Below are positions 25,778 through 34,284 of a DNA stretch of 64,000 nucleotides, piece after piece; the stretch's first letter is position 1; every line of letters starts with the position of its first letter. Under the pieces are notes generated by a model that was given only the letters and a program-made list of their open reading frames with translations, was not told the origin of the DNA and did no database searches. The stretch is from Enhygromyxa salina (GTDB lineage: Bacteria > Myxococcota_A > Polyangia > Nannocystales > Nannocystaceae). The stretch is from assembly GCF_002994615.1 (NCBI RefSeq), contig NZ_PVNK01000025.1:1-64000 (forward strand). Direction: 5' to 3'. Both the position numbers and the translations under genes were made by a program.

Positions 25778-26137
25778 TCACGGCCAGCCGAAAACCTGAC
25801 GCAGCGCCATCCCGATCAGCACGCTCGCCGCGTTTGCGAACGCCGCCCACGCCAGGCTCCGGCGCAGGCCGAACGCGCGCAGCCACGCGGCCTCGGTCAG
25901 GATCGCGAACAGCTCGGCGATGATCACCATCGTCAGCCACGAGCTCGGGACCAGCTTCGGCATCACGAACCACACGATCGGGTGGGTGATCGCGCTGGCT
26001 CCGAACGCGAGGCCGAGCGCCGCCGACCAGCGCGCGACCACAGGCTCGCCCCCGTCGAGGCGCTCGAGCAGCGCGCGCATGTAGATCGGGATCTCGATCA
26101 CCTGCGTGAACACGAACGCGGTGAGCCACGCGCTCAT
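25778..26137 (-). CDS. Small integral membrane protein, unknown function
   Basis: A 119-residue protein with about four hydrophobic segments: near residues 3-20, 36-58, 66-86 and 93-112 (SLAWAAFANAASVLIGMAL). Conserved-looking polar positions inside membrane segments include ITHPIVWF and EIPIY. No family is recognised. ATG at 26137. It precedes the MYXO-CTERM-like gene by 23 bp and may be co-transcribed with it. Confidence 0.68.
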   Translation of the reverse strand: MSAWLTAFVFTQVIEIPIYMRALLERLDGGEPVVARWSAALGLAFGASAITHPIVWFVMPKLVPSSWLTMVIIAELFAILTEAAWLRAFGLRRSLAWAAFANAASVLIGMALRQVFGWP

Positions 26138-26176
26138 GTTTTCCGGACGCCTTGGTCGAACACGGCCCCAGCATAG

Positions 26177-26386
26177 CAGCGGACTACGGGCTCCTCACGA
26201 CCACGCGCGGGCGTCAATCAGAGCGTCAGCGTGGGCGTCAGTCAGTCGACCTGCGTCGGGGTCAACCCCTTACTCACCGTCGGCGCCGACCAATCGATCA
26301 ACGCGGGCGCCGACCAGTCGTTGCGCGTGAGCGGCAACCATTTCTCATGTGACAAGACCCACGACGAGCGCGAAGGCTCGGCCTAG
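26177..26386 (+). pseudogene. VgrG/gp5-type beta-helix remnant ending in a CTAG element
   Basis: A 69-codon open stretch bounded by stops, with no start codon. Its centre consists of eight-residue repeats of pattern x-(N/D)Q-S-x-x-(V/A)-G: VNQSVSVG, VSQSTCVG, VNPLLTVG, ADQSINAG, ADQSLRVS. Octads of this kind build the triple-stranded beta-helix of phage gp5 and type VI secretion VgrG spikes. The tail GNHFSCDKTHDEREGSA ends at TAG within the first CTAG of the 16-bp repeats at 26383. No other secretion genes are nearby, so it is a relic. Confidence 0.6.
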
Positions 26387-26418
26387 CACCCCGGGCTGCT
26401 AGCACCCCGGGCTGCTAG
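26383..26418. repeat. Two tandem 16-bp CTAG units
   Basis: CTAG occurs at 26383, 26399 and 26415, exactly 16 bp apart, with CACCCCGGGCTG in both intervals. This is the same 12-bp spacing as in the palindrome at 23782, and both flanks match the tips of the 166-bp family. The rest of the gap to the next gene (26419-26440) is unremarkable. Confidence 0.9.
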
Positions 26419-26440
26419 AGAACCTGCCCGCGAGGCCAAG

Positions 26441-27928
26441 TCAAGACGGATCACAGTAGCCGTCGTCGTCCTTCTCGCCCCCGTCTTTCCAGCACTGGAG
26501 CCACTCTTCGACGAACTCGTAGCGCGACTGGACGTGCTCATGGAGCTCCTCGACCTCGTCGTAGTAGTCCTCGTTGGACCAGGGCTTGTTCTCGTCCGTG
26601 AGCACGGACTCCTCGATCTGTGCGGTCCACTCGTCGATCCGTCCGTGCATCTTCTCGGGCGTGTAGGCCTGATACAAGATCTCCTCGATCTCGCTGATGT
26701 AATGCGCGAACCACAGCTCGTCAGCGATGGCCGCGTCGTACCAGGGGCGGCCGTGGCTCGTCTTCCTCTGCCATACGACCAGGTCGGGGTTGACCGGAAA
26801 GTCGCCGCCGGGCTCGTCGTTGAAGCGCTCGAAGGTGTTGTCCAGGTCCCAGGGGATGAGCCAGAATTTTCCCTCGATGGGGTGGTCGTATAGATAGAAG
26901 TTGAGCCCGCCAGCCCACTTGCCATCGCCGTTTGGAAGCACCGCGTCGGCCGCGTAGACGCGCATGGCCTGCTCGAACGCGAAGTAGGTGTAGACCTCCT
27001 CAGTTGACTCTGCGTCCTTCAACTCTTCGAGGCGCTCGTCGTTGGAGGTGTCCTTGTTGGTCTTGAGCTCCCAACCGTGACGCTTCCACAGGTCGCCCGT
27101 CGGGTCATCAAACACCCGATCGAGGAAGACCTCGTCGATCTTCTCGACGTTGGTGAAGATGCCGTAGTACTCGCCGTTGATGACCAGGCGCGCGTTGTTG
27201 GCACAGGACGCGGCGATGCCGACCTCGCGCATCACGGCCAGCGCGAGGCGGTCGCGCAGCAAGTGCTCATTGGCGGTGTGGGCGTCGAAGCACAGGCGCT
27301 TGATCCCGAGGAAGCGGCCATCTGGATCGTTTCGGTGGAACCCGATCTGAAACTGCATCTTGTCGCCGGGCAGCGGGTCCCAGTGGGTCGCGTTGCCGCG
27401 CAGGCGGATCTCGGCGTCCTTGATGACGATGTCGCCGTAGCGAAACTCCTCGAGGGGGAGATACTTCTTCGGGTTCAGCCCCATGTCGTAGATCGCGTCG
27501 CCGCCGTCCCACATCCACTGAAGCTGATCCCACACAACCGGCTGGATGGTGAGTTCGAAGGTCGGCAGCAGGTCCTGGGCGAAGATCGCATGGCAGCCCT
27601 CCTCGTCCTGCGGGGGGATCTGCTCGTTGGGATCGGTGTTGTCGTTGCCGTTGCCAAGGTCGGTGGCCGGGCCAGAGTCGGTGGCGTCGGTGGAGTCGGT
27701 GGCGTCGGTGGAGTCGGTGGCGTCGGTGGAGTCGGTGGTGCCGGTGGTGCCGCTCGGGCCGTCGCCGTCGCCCGTATCGGCGTCACCGCCGATCTCGTCG
27801 CCGTCGCCGTTCGGTGAACCAGTGCTCGTGTCTGCCGCGCCCAAACCCGAATCGTCGGGGCCGCTGTAGCAGGCAATTGTGCAACAAAGGGCGAGTGACG
27901 CGAAGATGGTTTGTTGAAGGTCGGCCAT
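26441..27928 (-). CDS. CotH-like protein kinase lipoprotein
   Basis: A 495-residue exported protein. The signal peptide ends in CTIAC (about residue 20). A long low-complexity acidic/Thr linker follows, including five tandem STDAT/D repeats (about 60-90). The folded part (about 110-480) matches the CotH family: a beta-sheet start (FELTIQPVVWDQL), AEIRLRGNATH, RDRLALAVMREVG, NGEYYGIFTNVEKID with the EKID metal/ATP region, WELKTNKD and WLIPWDLDNTF with DLD. CotH proteins are atypical secreted kinases related to eukaryotic secretory-pathway kinases. ATG at 27928. An AT-rich promoter region lies upstream. Target unknown. Confidence 0.82.
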   Translation of the reverse strand: MADLQQTIFASLALCCTIACYSGPDDSGLGAADTSTGSPNGDGDEIGGDADTGDGDGPSGTTGTTDSTDATDSTDATDSTDATDSGPATDLGNGNDNTDPNEQIPPQDEEGCHAIFAQDLLPTFELTIQPVVWDQLQWMWDGGDAIYDMGLNPKKYLPLEEFRYGDIVIKDAEIRLRGNATHWDPLPGDKMQFQIGFHRNDPDGRFLGIKRLCFDAHTANEHLLRDRLALAVMREVGIAASCANNARLVINGEYYGIFTNVEKIDEVFLDRVFDDPTGDLWKRHGWELKTNKDTSNDERLEELKDAESTEEVYTYFAFEQAMRVYAADAVLPNGDGKWAGGLNFYLYDHPIEGKFWLIPWDLDNTFERFNDEPGGDFPVNPDLVVWQRKTSHGRPWYDAAIADELWFAHYISEIEEILYQAYTPEKMHGRIDEWTAQIEESVLTDENKPWSNEDYYDEVEELHEHVQSRYEFVEEWLQCWKDGGEKDDDGYCDPS

Positions 27929-28636
27929 GTGTCAGTCATCCCTTGTTGTTGGGGGTTGGGCTATTGAGTTATTGGGTTATTGGCGATGCCAGTTCATGCG
28001 AATTGACTCATGGCGCAACCATGGGTGCGTTGAACTGGGCAATTTCGCCTTTTAGGATCGATGTATAGGGGGGGGAACCGTTGGCAACGTAGCTTGGCGC
28101 CCTCTCGATCGCAAACGCGGTCCTTGCATGCCAGGTTGGCCCGTCACGCTCGGCGGGGCGGTCGCCGGCTCATTTCGCTATCCATCGCGCAATGGTTCAG
28201 CTTGGGAGGTGCTCGGCGCTGAACTACCTCTATGAAAATGACTGCTGTTTTTATCCAGCGCTCGTCGACGACGCGGCGCATCGAGCGAACGCACTGTCGG
28301 CGATGGTCTCTTGCGGCGGGCCCGCGGCTGTCCGTCGCTGTCTTCCGCTGTTCGGTGACGATGAGCTCGGGCCGCTCGGCGTCGAGCTCATCGTGGGCCA
28401 GCGCAGGACTGCCGACCGACGGCGACAGGGTCTTGCGCGATCTGCTCGCGGACCGAGGCGAGGATCGCCCAGCGGTGGGGTGACGGCGCCGATCAGCCGC
28501 CGGTCGCCGGTCGCTCGCCGCCACCAAGGCCGCGAGCGAAACCCGCATCGGGCCCAACAGGCCGAGGCAGGCGAGGAACGGCTAGCGTGATCCACGCAAT
28601 GGAATTCCGCGCCCGACGTGAGACTCTCTGCTCGCC
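27929..28636. other. Intergenic region of 708 bp, no confident gene
   Basis: 27940-28070 is AT-richer with TTATTGGGTTATTGG repeats and a G-tract, and probably holds the CotH-like gene promoter. From 28144 to 28557 the minus strand is open for 137 codons and contains an ordered-looking stretch (ALAHDELDAERPELIVTEQ), but the rest is Arg/Ser-rich and the codon positions do not show consistent GC3 bias. I regard it as a decayed gene at best. 28560-28636 lies just before the desaturase. Confidence 0.4.
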
Positions 28637-29719
28637 TTGCCCGTAGCCGCCGCTCCGAAAACGAGTTTCATCGACCGAGTCTTGGAGCCGCCATCCTACG
28701 GATGGGAGACCAAGCCGTCGGCGCGCCAACTGTTCCGCGAGCTGCTCACGCGCATCAACGTGTTCGCGGACCGCAAGAACTGGCTGGCGCTGACCAACTG
28801 GGTCTGGACCCTGGCGCTGATCCCATTCTTGCTGCTGTTCTTCTTCAAGTACTTCACGTGGTGGATGCTGCCGCTGGGCTTCCTCTACAGCATGGTCGCC
28901 ATGGGCACCTATGGGACGATCTGGCTCCACCGCTACGGTACCCACCGGGCGTTCGTGTTCAGCCATCCGGTCTGGCGCTTCATCACCCGCAACCTGGTGA
29001 TCAAGATCGTGCCCGAGGAGATTTACATCGTCTCGCACATGGTCCACCACGCGAAGCCCGAGCAGCCTGGCGACCCCTACAACGCCAAGGCTGGCGGGCT
29101 GTACTGCTTCTTGGCCGACGTCACCTCGCAGCCGATCGCCCGGGATCTGTCGCCCGAAGACTACGAGCGGGTCGTCAAGCTCGTCGCGCACACCGGGGTC
29201 GTCGCCAACAGCTACGAGCAGTACCAGCGCTGGGGCTCGATCGCGCACCCGCTGCGGACGACCCTGCACTTCGGCCTCAACTGGGCGTTTTGGTACGGCG
29301 CCTTCTACCTGATCGGCGGGCACCTGCTCGCGGTCACGATGTTCGGCTCGGCCCACATTTGGGCGATCGGAATCCGGACCTTCAACTTCGCCGGGCACGG
29401 CGGCGGCAAGGACAAGCGGCGCGACGGCGTCGACTTCAACCGGCGTGATCTCTCGATCAACCAGTACTGGCCCGGGTTCGTCGCTGGCGAGTGGCACAAC
29501 AACCACCACCTCTACGCCAGCAGCGCCCGCGCGGGCTTCCTCTGGTATCAGATCGACCTCGCCTGGTACTACATCAAGTTCCTCTCGATGATCGGCGCCG
29601 TCTCGTCCTATCAGGACCATCGCGCTCGCTTCCTCAAGCAGCACTGGGAGCCCTACCTCGCTCGCAAGCGCGCGGATCTCGAGCGCTCGGTCGACGCCGT
29701 CGAGCACGCCGAGTCGTGA
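28637..29719 (+). CDS. Membrane fatty acid desaturase
   Basis: A 360-residue di-iron membrane desaturase. The three histidine boxes are HRYGTH (about residue 98), HMVHH (about 134) and WHNNHH (about 286), arranged around membrane segments near 53-70, 74-92 and 210-240. This is the acyl-lipid/acyl-CoA delta-9-type layout with an HxxxxH, HxxHH and HxxHH-like set. It probably introduces double bonds into membrane fatty acids. The TTG at 28637 is used because an in-frame stop lies at 28619 and no ATG or GTG precedes the conserved region. The neighbouring cold-shock gene downstream fits a membrane-fluidity role, though the two are not clearly co-regulated. Confidence 0.87.
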   Translation: MPVAAAPKTSFIDRVLEPPSYGWETKPSARQLFRELLTRINVFADRKNWLALTNWVWTLALIPFLLLFFFKYFTWWMLPLGFLYSMVAMGTYGTIWLHRYGTHRAFVFSHPVWRFITRNLVIKIVPEEIYIVSHMVHHAKPEQPGDPYNAKAGGLYCFLADVTSQPIARDLSPEDYERVVKLVAHTGVVANSYEQYQRWGSIAHPLRTTLHFGLNWAFWYGAFYLIGGHLLAVTMFGSAHIWAIGIRTFNFAGHGGGKDKRRDGVDFNRRDLSINQYWPGFVAGEWHNNHHLYASSARAGFLWYQIDLAWYYIKFLSMIGAVSSYQDHRARFLKQHWEPYLARKRADLERSVDAVEHAES

Positions 29720-29873
29720 TGGAACCCGCGCCGGGGGCGCGATCTGGTCCGAGGGCGCACGAGCTGCGGTGGACACCCGGTCAATTTCGGGGTACACGCG
29801 TGCCTTCGCAGGGTTGATCCGCCTTCGTTTGGCGGCTCACACCACGCGAGACACACTTTCAGGAAAGCACAAA

Positions 29874-30071
29874 ATGGCAGAGGGTACGATCAAGCGTCTC
29901 ACGGACAAGGGCTTCGGCTTCATTGACACTGGCACCGGCAAGGACATGTTCTTCCACATGTCGAACCTCGAGGGCGTCCGCTTCGAGGAGCTCCGCGAAG
30001 GCCAGAAGGTCTCTTTCACCCCGGGTGAAGGCCCGAAGGGCCCCCGCGCCGAGAACGTCCGTACCATCTGA
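29874..30071 (+). CDS. Cold-shock domain protein
   Basis: A 65-residue single-stranded nucleic-acid-binding OB-fold protein of the CspA family. RNP1-like motif KGFGFID (residues 12-18) and RNP2-like DMFFHMS (24-30) are present. One aromatic of canonical RNP2 (VFVHF) is changed to Met, as in several myxobacterial and alphaproteobacterial homologues. The ATG at 29874 has AGGAAAG seven bases upstream. A leader of up to ~150 nt may allow cold-dependent folding. A strong terminator follows. Confidence 0.93.
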   Translation: MAEGTIKRLTDKGFGFIDTGTGKDMFFHMSNLEGVRFEELREGQKVSFTPGEGPKGPRAENVRTI

Positions 30072-30113
30072 CGTTTTGAGGTGACCTTTTGAGGCAGCGC
30101 TACGTGCGCTGAG

Positions 30114-30143
30114 ACGGGGCCGACGCTTGTCGGCCCCGTTTTT
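30114..30143 (+). terminator. Rho-independent terminator of the cold-shock gene
   Basis: ACGGGGCCGAC pairs perfectly with GTCGGCCCCGT around a GCTT loop and is followed by a run of five T. Confidence 0.92.
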
Positions 30144-30145
30144 CG

Positions 30146-31201
30146 TTAACCGACCGGATCGAATTCTTCGCACGCACCGCTGATGACGGAGACCGCGTCG
30201 AGGAAGAAGGGGCTGTAGTCCGGCTCACAGACCGACGCTCGGCTACTTTGCTCGAACAGGTCCAAGAACGCGCTCATCCGTGGGGCGGCGACCGCTTCGG
30301 CCCCGCACAGCGGCATGCCGAGGTCGCCGTCGGGGAGCAGGCCGAGGACCACGACCGCGTCGGGGTTGTCGGCCTTGGTGGCGACCACGGCGTCGAACCA
30401 TGTGCCGGGCTCGTCCATCGAGTGTTCGTCGGGCTCGTCGGTGATGATCGTGATGACCAGGATCGCGTCGTCGCGGACGAAGCCCTCGTTGCAGCCGCCG
30501 GGCTCACCGAGCTCGTCCCCGAGCGCGCGGACCATCGCGTCCATCGGTCGCTCGGTGTCACCACCGTCGACGCCGACCTTGGCCACGCACGAGAAGCTCG
30601 CGAGCAGGTCCGGCTCGCCCGACTGGATGTAGCGCGCGTCGCTGGCCAGGGCGCAGTCTTGGTTGCTGGCGGCCTCGCCCATTGGGGCGATCACGCCGCC
30701 TCCGATGGTGATGTCACACAGCTCGGGCGGCGGCGTCTGGCAGTCGAACTCGGGCGCGTCGGGGCAAAAACCGAGGGTCGTGCAGGCGTTGGCGCAGTCG
30801 GTGCCGCTCCACTGGCCGTCGCTGTCGACGACCATCACGTGCCAGTCGTCGGCCTCGACGTTGTCCATCATCGCCGCGACGAGGCCGGGGAAGCTTGCGA
30901 TCAGGTTGGCCTGGTTGTCGGCCATCGAGCCTGACGAGTCGATCACGAACAGAAAGTCGATCTTCTCGCAGCCGCCCTCCTCGCCGCCGGGGAGGTCGGT
31001 CTCCTGGCTCAGATCGAGCTTGGTGCCGCCGTCGGGATCGTCGGTGTCGGTGCTGGTCGTGATACCCGTGTCGTCTTCGGAGCCCACGCCCTCGGCGTCG
31101 TCGGTGTTGGTCGCGTCGCCGCCGGGGTCAGCGCAGGCGGACAGCGAGAGCAGCGCGGCGATCGAGAGGCGCGAGATCGTGCTTCGGTGGACCTGGCTCA
31201 C
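30146..31201 (-). CDS. Lipoprotein with von Willebrand factor A domain
   Basis: A 351-residue exported protein. Signal peptide with lipobox LSAC (residues 20-23), then an acidic/Thr linker. The VWA domain begins near residue 80 with FLFVIDSSGSMADNQ, the DxSxS metal (MIDAS) motif; further MIDAS residues probably lie in the TERPMDAM segment and in ILVITIITDEPDE. Several cysteines (NACTTLGFC, FDCQTPPPELC) suggest disulfides in an insertion. Likely an adhesion or protein-interaction module on the cell surface. Its start overlaps the stop of the large MYXO-CTERM protein by 4 bp (ATGA), so both are made from one transcript. Confidence 0.88.
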   Translation of the reverse strand: MSQVHRSTISRLSIAALLSLSACADPGGDATNTDDAEGVGSEDDTGITTSTDTDDPDGGTKLDLSQETDLPGGEEGGCEKIDFLFVIDSSGSMADNQANLIASFPGLVAAMMDNVEADDWHVMVVDSDGQWSGTDCANACTTLGFCPDAPEFDCQTPPPELCDITIGGGVIAPMGEAASNQDCALASDARYIQSGEPDLLASFSCVAKVGVDGGDTERPMDAMVRALGDELGEPGGCNEGFVRDDAILVITIITDEPDEHSMDEPGTWFDAVVATKADNPDAVVVLGLLPDGDLGMPLCGAEAVAAPRMSAFLDLFEQSSRASVCEPDYSPFFLDAVSVISGACEEFDPVG

Positions 31202-33084
31202 GCTGCACCTCCGCGGCGACGCACGAGCCCGAGTCCGAGCCCGACCGCGACCAGCCAGCCGAGCGGGGCGGGGTGGTCGGTCTCGGTCGAGCAGCTGCAG
31301 CCGTCGGCGCCGACATCGGCCGCGCCGCCGCCCGTGCCCGTGTCGCCCTCACCGGCGCTGTCTTCGGCGGTGGCGCCCTCTTCGCCGCCGTCCTCGCCGC
31401 TGTCACCCGCCGAGCTGCCGCCGTCACCGTCACCTGCGGGGTCGCCGTCGCCGTCGCCTCCTGTGTCGCTGTCGCCGTCGCCTCCGTCACCATCGTCCGG
31501 AGCTTCGTCGCCGTACAGGGTCTGGGCGACGTTGGACAGGAGCGTGAACTCGTTGAGCCCGACGCGGTAGTCGAGGGCCGAGCTGTCGTCGTAGAGGCCG
31601 TACTCAGCCAGCTCGATCACGTAGCTGCGGTCGCCGTTCTCGTCGGCGCCGAGGTTGCCGAGCTGCCACACGACCTCGTCGCCCATGAGCACGCCGCCCT
31701 CGGTCGCCGAGACAAAGGTTGTGTTGGGTGGCAGCTGGGCCCGGAGCACCGCGTCGAGGGCCGTGGCCGCGCTGGCGTTGACGTAGGTGACGTCGACCTC
31801 GATCTGCGCAACCATGGTGAAGTCGGGAGCGGCCGTGGCCAGGTTCAAGGTTGGGAGCCCGTCGACCGTCGCGCACGGGGCCTCGAACAGCGAGTTGAGG
31901 AACAGGCGCGTGCCCTGGGTGTCTGGGTTGTCCGAGATCGGGAGGTTGGTCTTGTATTGGTGACCGCCGAGGTAGCTGATCTTGCCGAGCGAGCCGCACT
32001 CGGGCGCATCCGGGGGGCAGGTGCCGTCGAGGTAGCCGGTCATCCACACGTCCTCGACCCCGACCGGCGTGTCCGCGCCCGTGATCATGGTGATGCCGCC
32101 GGCGAGGTAGTCGTCGCCCATCGGCAGGCTGTAGGACGGCTCGCTGCCGCCGACAGCCTCGAACAGCCCATCGAGCTGGGCGTAGGGCGAGCTCGGGTTG
32201 AAGTGCTCGACCTCGTTGGGGCTGTCGCCGATCTCGAAGCCGTTGGGCGTCAAGAAAAAGCCGTGGGGATCGAGGTTCTCGAACGCGTTGACCGCCTGGC
32301 ACTCGGCGAAGAAGTGCACGGGGTTGTTGAGGTACTCGCGGACCTCGGCGACGACCTCGGGGTCGTTCTCGGCGTCGCCGACGCCCCAGTGCATCGACAT
32401 CAGCTGGCAGTAGACCGGGTCGCCGTCTTCGTCGAAGAGCAGGCCGTCACGGTGGTTGTCTTCGGTCGGGCCCGAGAGCTCGTCGACGTCGAGCATGTCG
32501 GGGCTATCGTCGGGCCACAGCAGGTCGCCGGTCGAGTCGGGGATACCCGCGGCGGCCAGGTACCCGCGCGCGATCTTCTGATTGCCGTCGGCGATCATCG
32601 CGATCGTGGGCGCGACCACGAGGTAGTGGCCGACCTCGGCCTCGAACGCGACGCTGGCCTCGTGGACGGCGAGGTCGGGGTTTTGCTGCTGCCAGGCCTC
32701 GACGATCGGCAGCGCCTCGGCGGCGTCGGCGGCGTCGATGACCCACGGGCCGCCGCGGTAGTCGTGCATCGGGATCGGGTCGCCGGTCGCCAGGTCCGTG
32801 GCCGCCGCGCTGAAGTCGGTTCCATCTTGGGCCTTGGCGTCGTTGATCGCCCAGCGCACGGGGACGTCGTTACTGAGCAGCTCATAGACCAGGCCATAGG
32901 CGCGGAGCATGCCCATGTCCTGGTAATCGGTGTCCATCGGGATGATCAGCGTTCCGACGTCGAATTGATCGAGCTGTGGGTCTCCACCTGCGTTCGCGGT
33001 GCCGGGCATGACCAGGACCCCCACCGCGAGACCGACTGTACTGAGCGCCATAATTTGCGATGGAACCGACGACAACGACATCAT
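31198..33084 (-). CDS. Large MYXO-CTERM surface protein, unknown function
   Basis: A 628-residue exported protein. Signal peptide about 1-34 (VGLAVGVLVMPGTANA). The N-terminal part (FDVGTLIIPMDTDYQDMGML, YGLVYELLSNDVPVRWAI) resembles a papain/GATase-like or polysaccharide-deacetylase-like alpha/beta fold but has no catalytic signature that I can name. A beta-rich DUF11-like segment follows (about 440-540), then a GDGD linker. The end is a canonical sorting tail: GCSCSTE, hydrophobic GWLVAVGLGLGLV, RRRGG. ATG at 33084 or 33081; the former follows GGTGG. First gene of a two-gene operon with the VWA lipoprotein. Upstream 33085-33339 is AT-rich with TATAAG near 33130. Confidence 0.78.
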   Translation of the reverse strand: MMSLSSVPSQIMALSTVGLAVGVLVMPGTANAGGDPQLDQFDVGTLIIPMDTDYQDMGMLRAYGLVYELLSNDVPVRWAINDAKAQDGTDFSAAATDLATGDPIPMHDYRGGPWVIDAADAAEALPIVEAWQQQNPDLAVHEASVAFEAEVGHYLVVAPTIAMIADGNQKIARGYLAAAGIPDSTGDLLWPDDSPDMLDVDELSGPTEDNHRDGLLFDEDGDPVYCQLMSMHWGVGDAENDPEVVAEVREYLNNPVHFFAECQAVNAFENLDPHGFFLTPNGFEIGDSPNEVEHFNPSSPYAQLDGLFEAVGGSEPSYSLPMGDDYLAGGITMITGADTPVGVEDVWMTGYLDGTCPPDAPECGSLGKISYLGGHQYKTNLPISDNPDTQGTRLFLNSLFEAPCATVDGLPTLNLATAAPDFTMVAQIEVDVTYVNASAATALDAVLRAQLPPNTTFVSATEGGVLMGDEVVWQLGNLGADENGDRSYVIELAEYGLYDDSSALDYRVGLNEFTLLSNVAQTLYGDEAPDDGDGGDGDSDTGGDGDGDPAGDGDGGSSAGDSGEDGGEEGATAEDSAGEGDTGTGGGAADVGADGCSCSTETDHPAPLGWLVAVGLGLGLVRRRGGAA

Positions 33085-33339
33085 CCTAGTTGACCACCAT
33101 CGAGCGCGGATCTCCAGCTTATATTCTGCGCACGCGAAATTGAGTGTGTGGGACACCCACCATGATTCGGTAGAATTGTCCGGAGTGCTTGATTCACTCG
33201 ACATTGCCGCGGGAGCTTCGCGCAGCCGTCTATCCGATGTTCGCGCGAACGCCGTAGGCATCGCTACGATCCGATCATTCAGAGCGCGGATTCGAGCCGT
33301 CTTGGTATTCGACGGTTCGATCCGTCCCCGACGAGCGGT

Positions 33340-34284
33340 CTACCCGCGGACGACGGCGTGGGGCAGGGGCTGACCGTGGACGCCCGCGAGCAGGTTCATG
33401 CACGCGAGCTCGGCCATGCGGCGGCGCGTGGACTCGGTCGCCGAGCCGATGTGCGGGACGATCAGGCAGCCTGGCGCGGCGAACAGCGGGTGATCGGGCG
33501 GGAGCGGCTCGGGCGAGGTCACGTCGAGGGCGGCGCCGCGCAGCCGGCCTGCCCGCAGCGCGTCGAGCAGCGCGTCCTGATCCACGATCGAGCCGCGCGC
33601 GGTATTGATCAAGATCGCGCCCGGCTTCATCCGCGCGAGGGCGTCTCGATTGATCATGCCCTGGGTCTCGGGCGTCAGCGGCACGTGGAGGCTGACGAAG
33701 TCGGCGCGCGCGAGCAGCTCGTCGAAGGCTACCCGGCGCGCGCCGAGCTCCTCGGCCTCGGGGTGGTCCGAGCGGCTCGCGTAGCAGATCTGCATGCCGA
33801 AGCCGCGCGCGCGCTCGCCGACGGCGTAGCCGATCTTGCCGAGGCCGACGATCCCGAGCGTCGTCCCGCGCAGCGACACGCCGAGCCAGCCGTCTGGAGT
33901 CCAGGTGTGCCAGCGGCCCTCGCGGGCGTCGCTCGCGGCCTCGTCGAGTCGCCGGGCGCTGGCGAGCAGCAGGGCCATGGTGAGGTCGGCGGTCGCGTCG
34001 GTCAGCACGCCCGGGGTGTTGCCGACCGCGATGTTGCGCGCGGCGCAGGCCTCGAGCTCGATGTTGTCGTGGCCGACGGCCATGTTGCTGACCACGCGCA
34101 GCGCGGGCAGGCGCGCGAGCAGCCCGGGGCCCACGGGCATGGTCAGGAGTGAGAGCAGGCCGACGACCTCGGACAGGCGCGGAGCTGGGACGGCGTCGAG
34201 GCCGACGATGACCTCGCACTCGGCGTCGAGGCTCGCTAGCCAGTCGCCCGGGACCTCGGGCGGGACGACGACGAGTGGGGTCAT
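33340..34284 (-). CDS. D-2-hydroxyacid dehydrogenase (glyoxylate/hydroxypyruvate reductase type)
   Basis: A 314-residue NAD(P)H-dependent dehydrogenase, normal family length. The Rossmann motif is GIVGLGKIG (about 147-155). Catalytic residues are Arg in INTARGSIVDQ (about 231), Glu in DVTSPEPLPP (about 260) and His in VPHIGSATE (about 281). It probably reduces glyoxylate, hydroxypyruvate or a related 2-oxo acid. The ATG at 34284 overlaps the preceding lipoprotein stop as ATGA, which fixes the start. Last gene of a three-gene run starting with the DsbA-like lipoprotein; a shared pathway is not evident. Confidence 0.9.
   Translation of the reverse strand: MTPLVVVPPEVPGDWLASLDAECEVIVGLDAVPAPRLSEVVGLLSLLTMPVGPGLLARLPALRVVSNMAVGHDNIELEACAARNIAVGNTPGVLTDATADLTMALLLASARRLDEAASDAREGRWHTWTPDGWLGVSLRGTTLGIVGLGKIGYAVGERARGFGMQICYASRSDHPEAEELGARRVAFDELLARADFVSLHVPLTPETQGMINRDALARMKPGAILINTARGSIVDQDALLDALRAGRLRGAALDVTSPEPLPPDHPLFAAPGCLIVPHIGSATESTRRRMAELACMNLLAGVHGQPLPHAVVRG

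Noticed and set aside
28144-28557. 137-codon minus-strand frame between the CotH-like and desaturase genes
   Set aside because: Arg/Ser-rich, inconsistent third-position GC, competing plus-strand frame of similar length. Kept only as a possible decayed gene.
28598-28645. ATG at 28598 as the desaturase start
   Set aside because: It is in another frame and reaches a stop after 15 codons (MEFRARRETLCSPCP).
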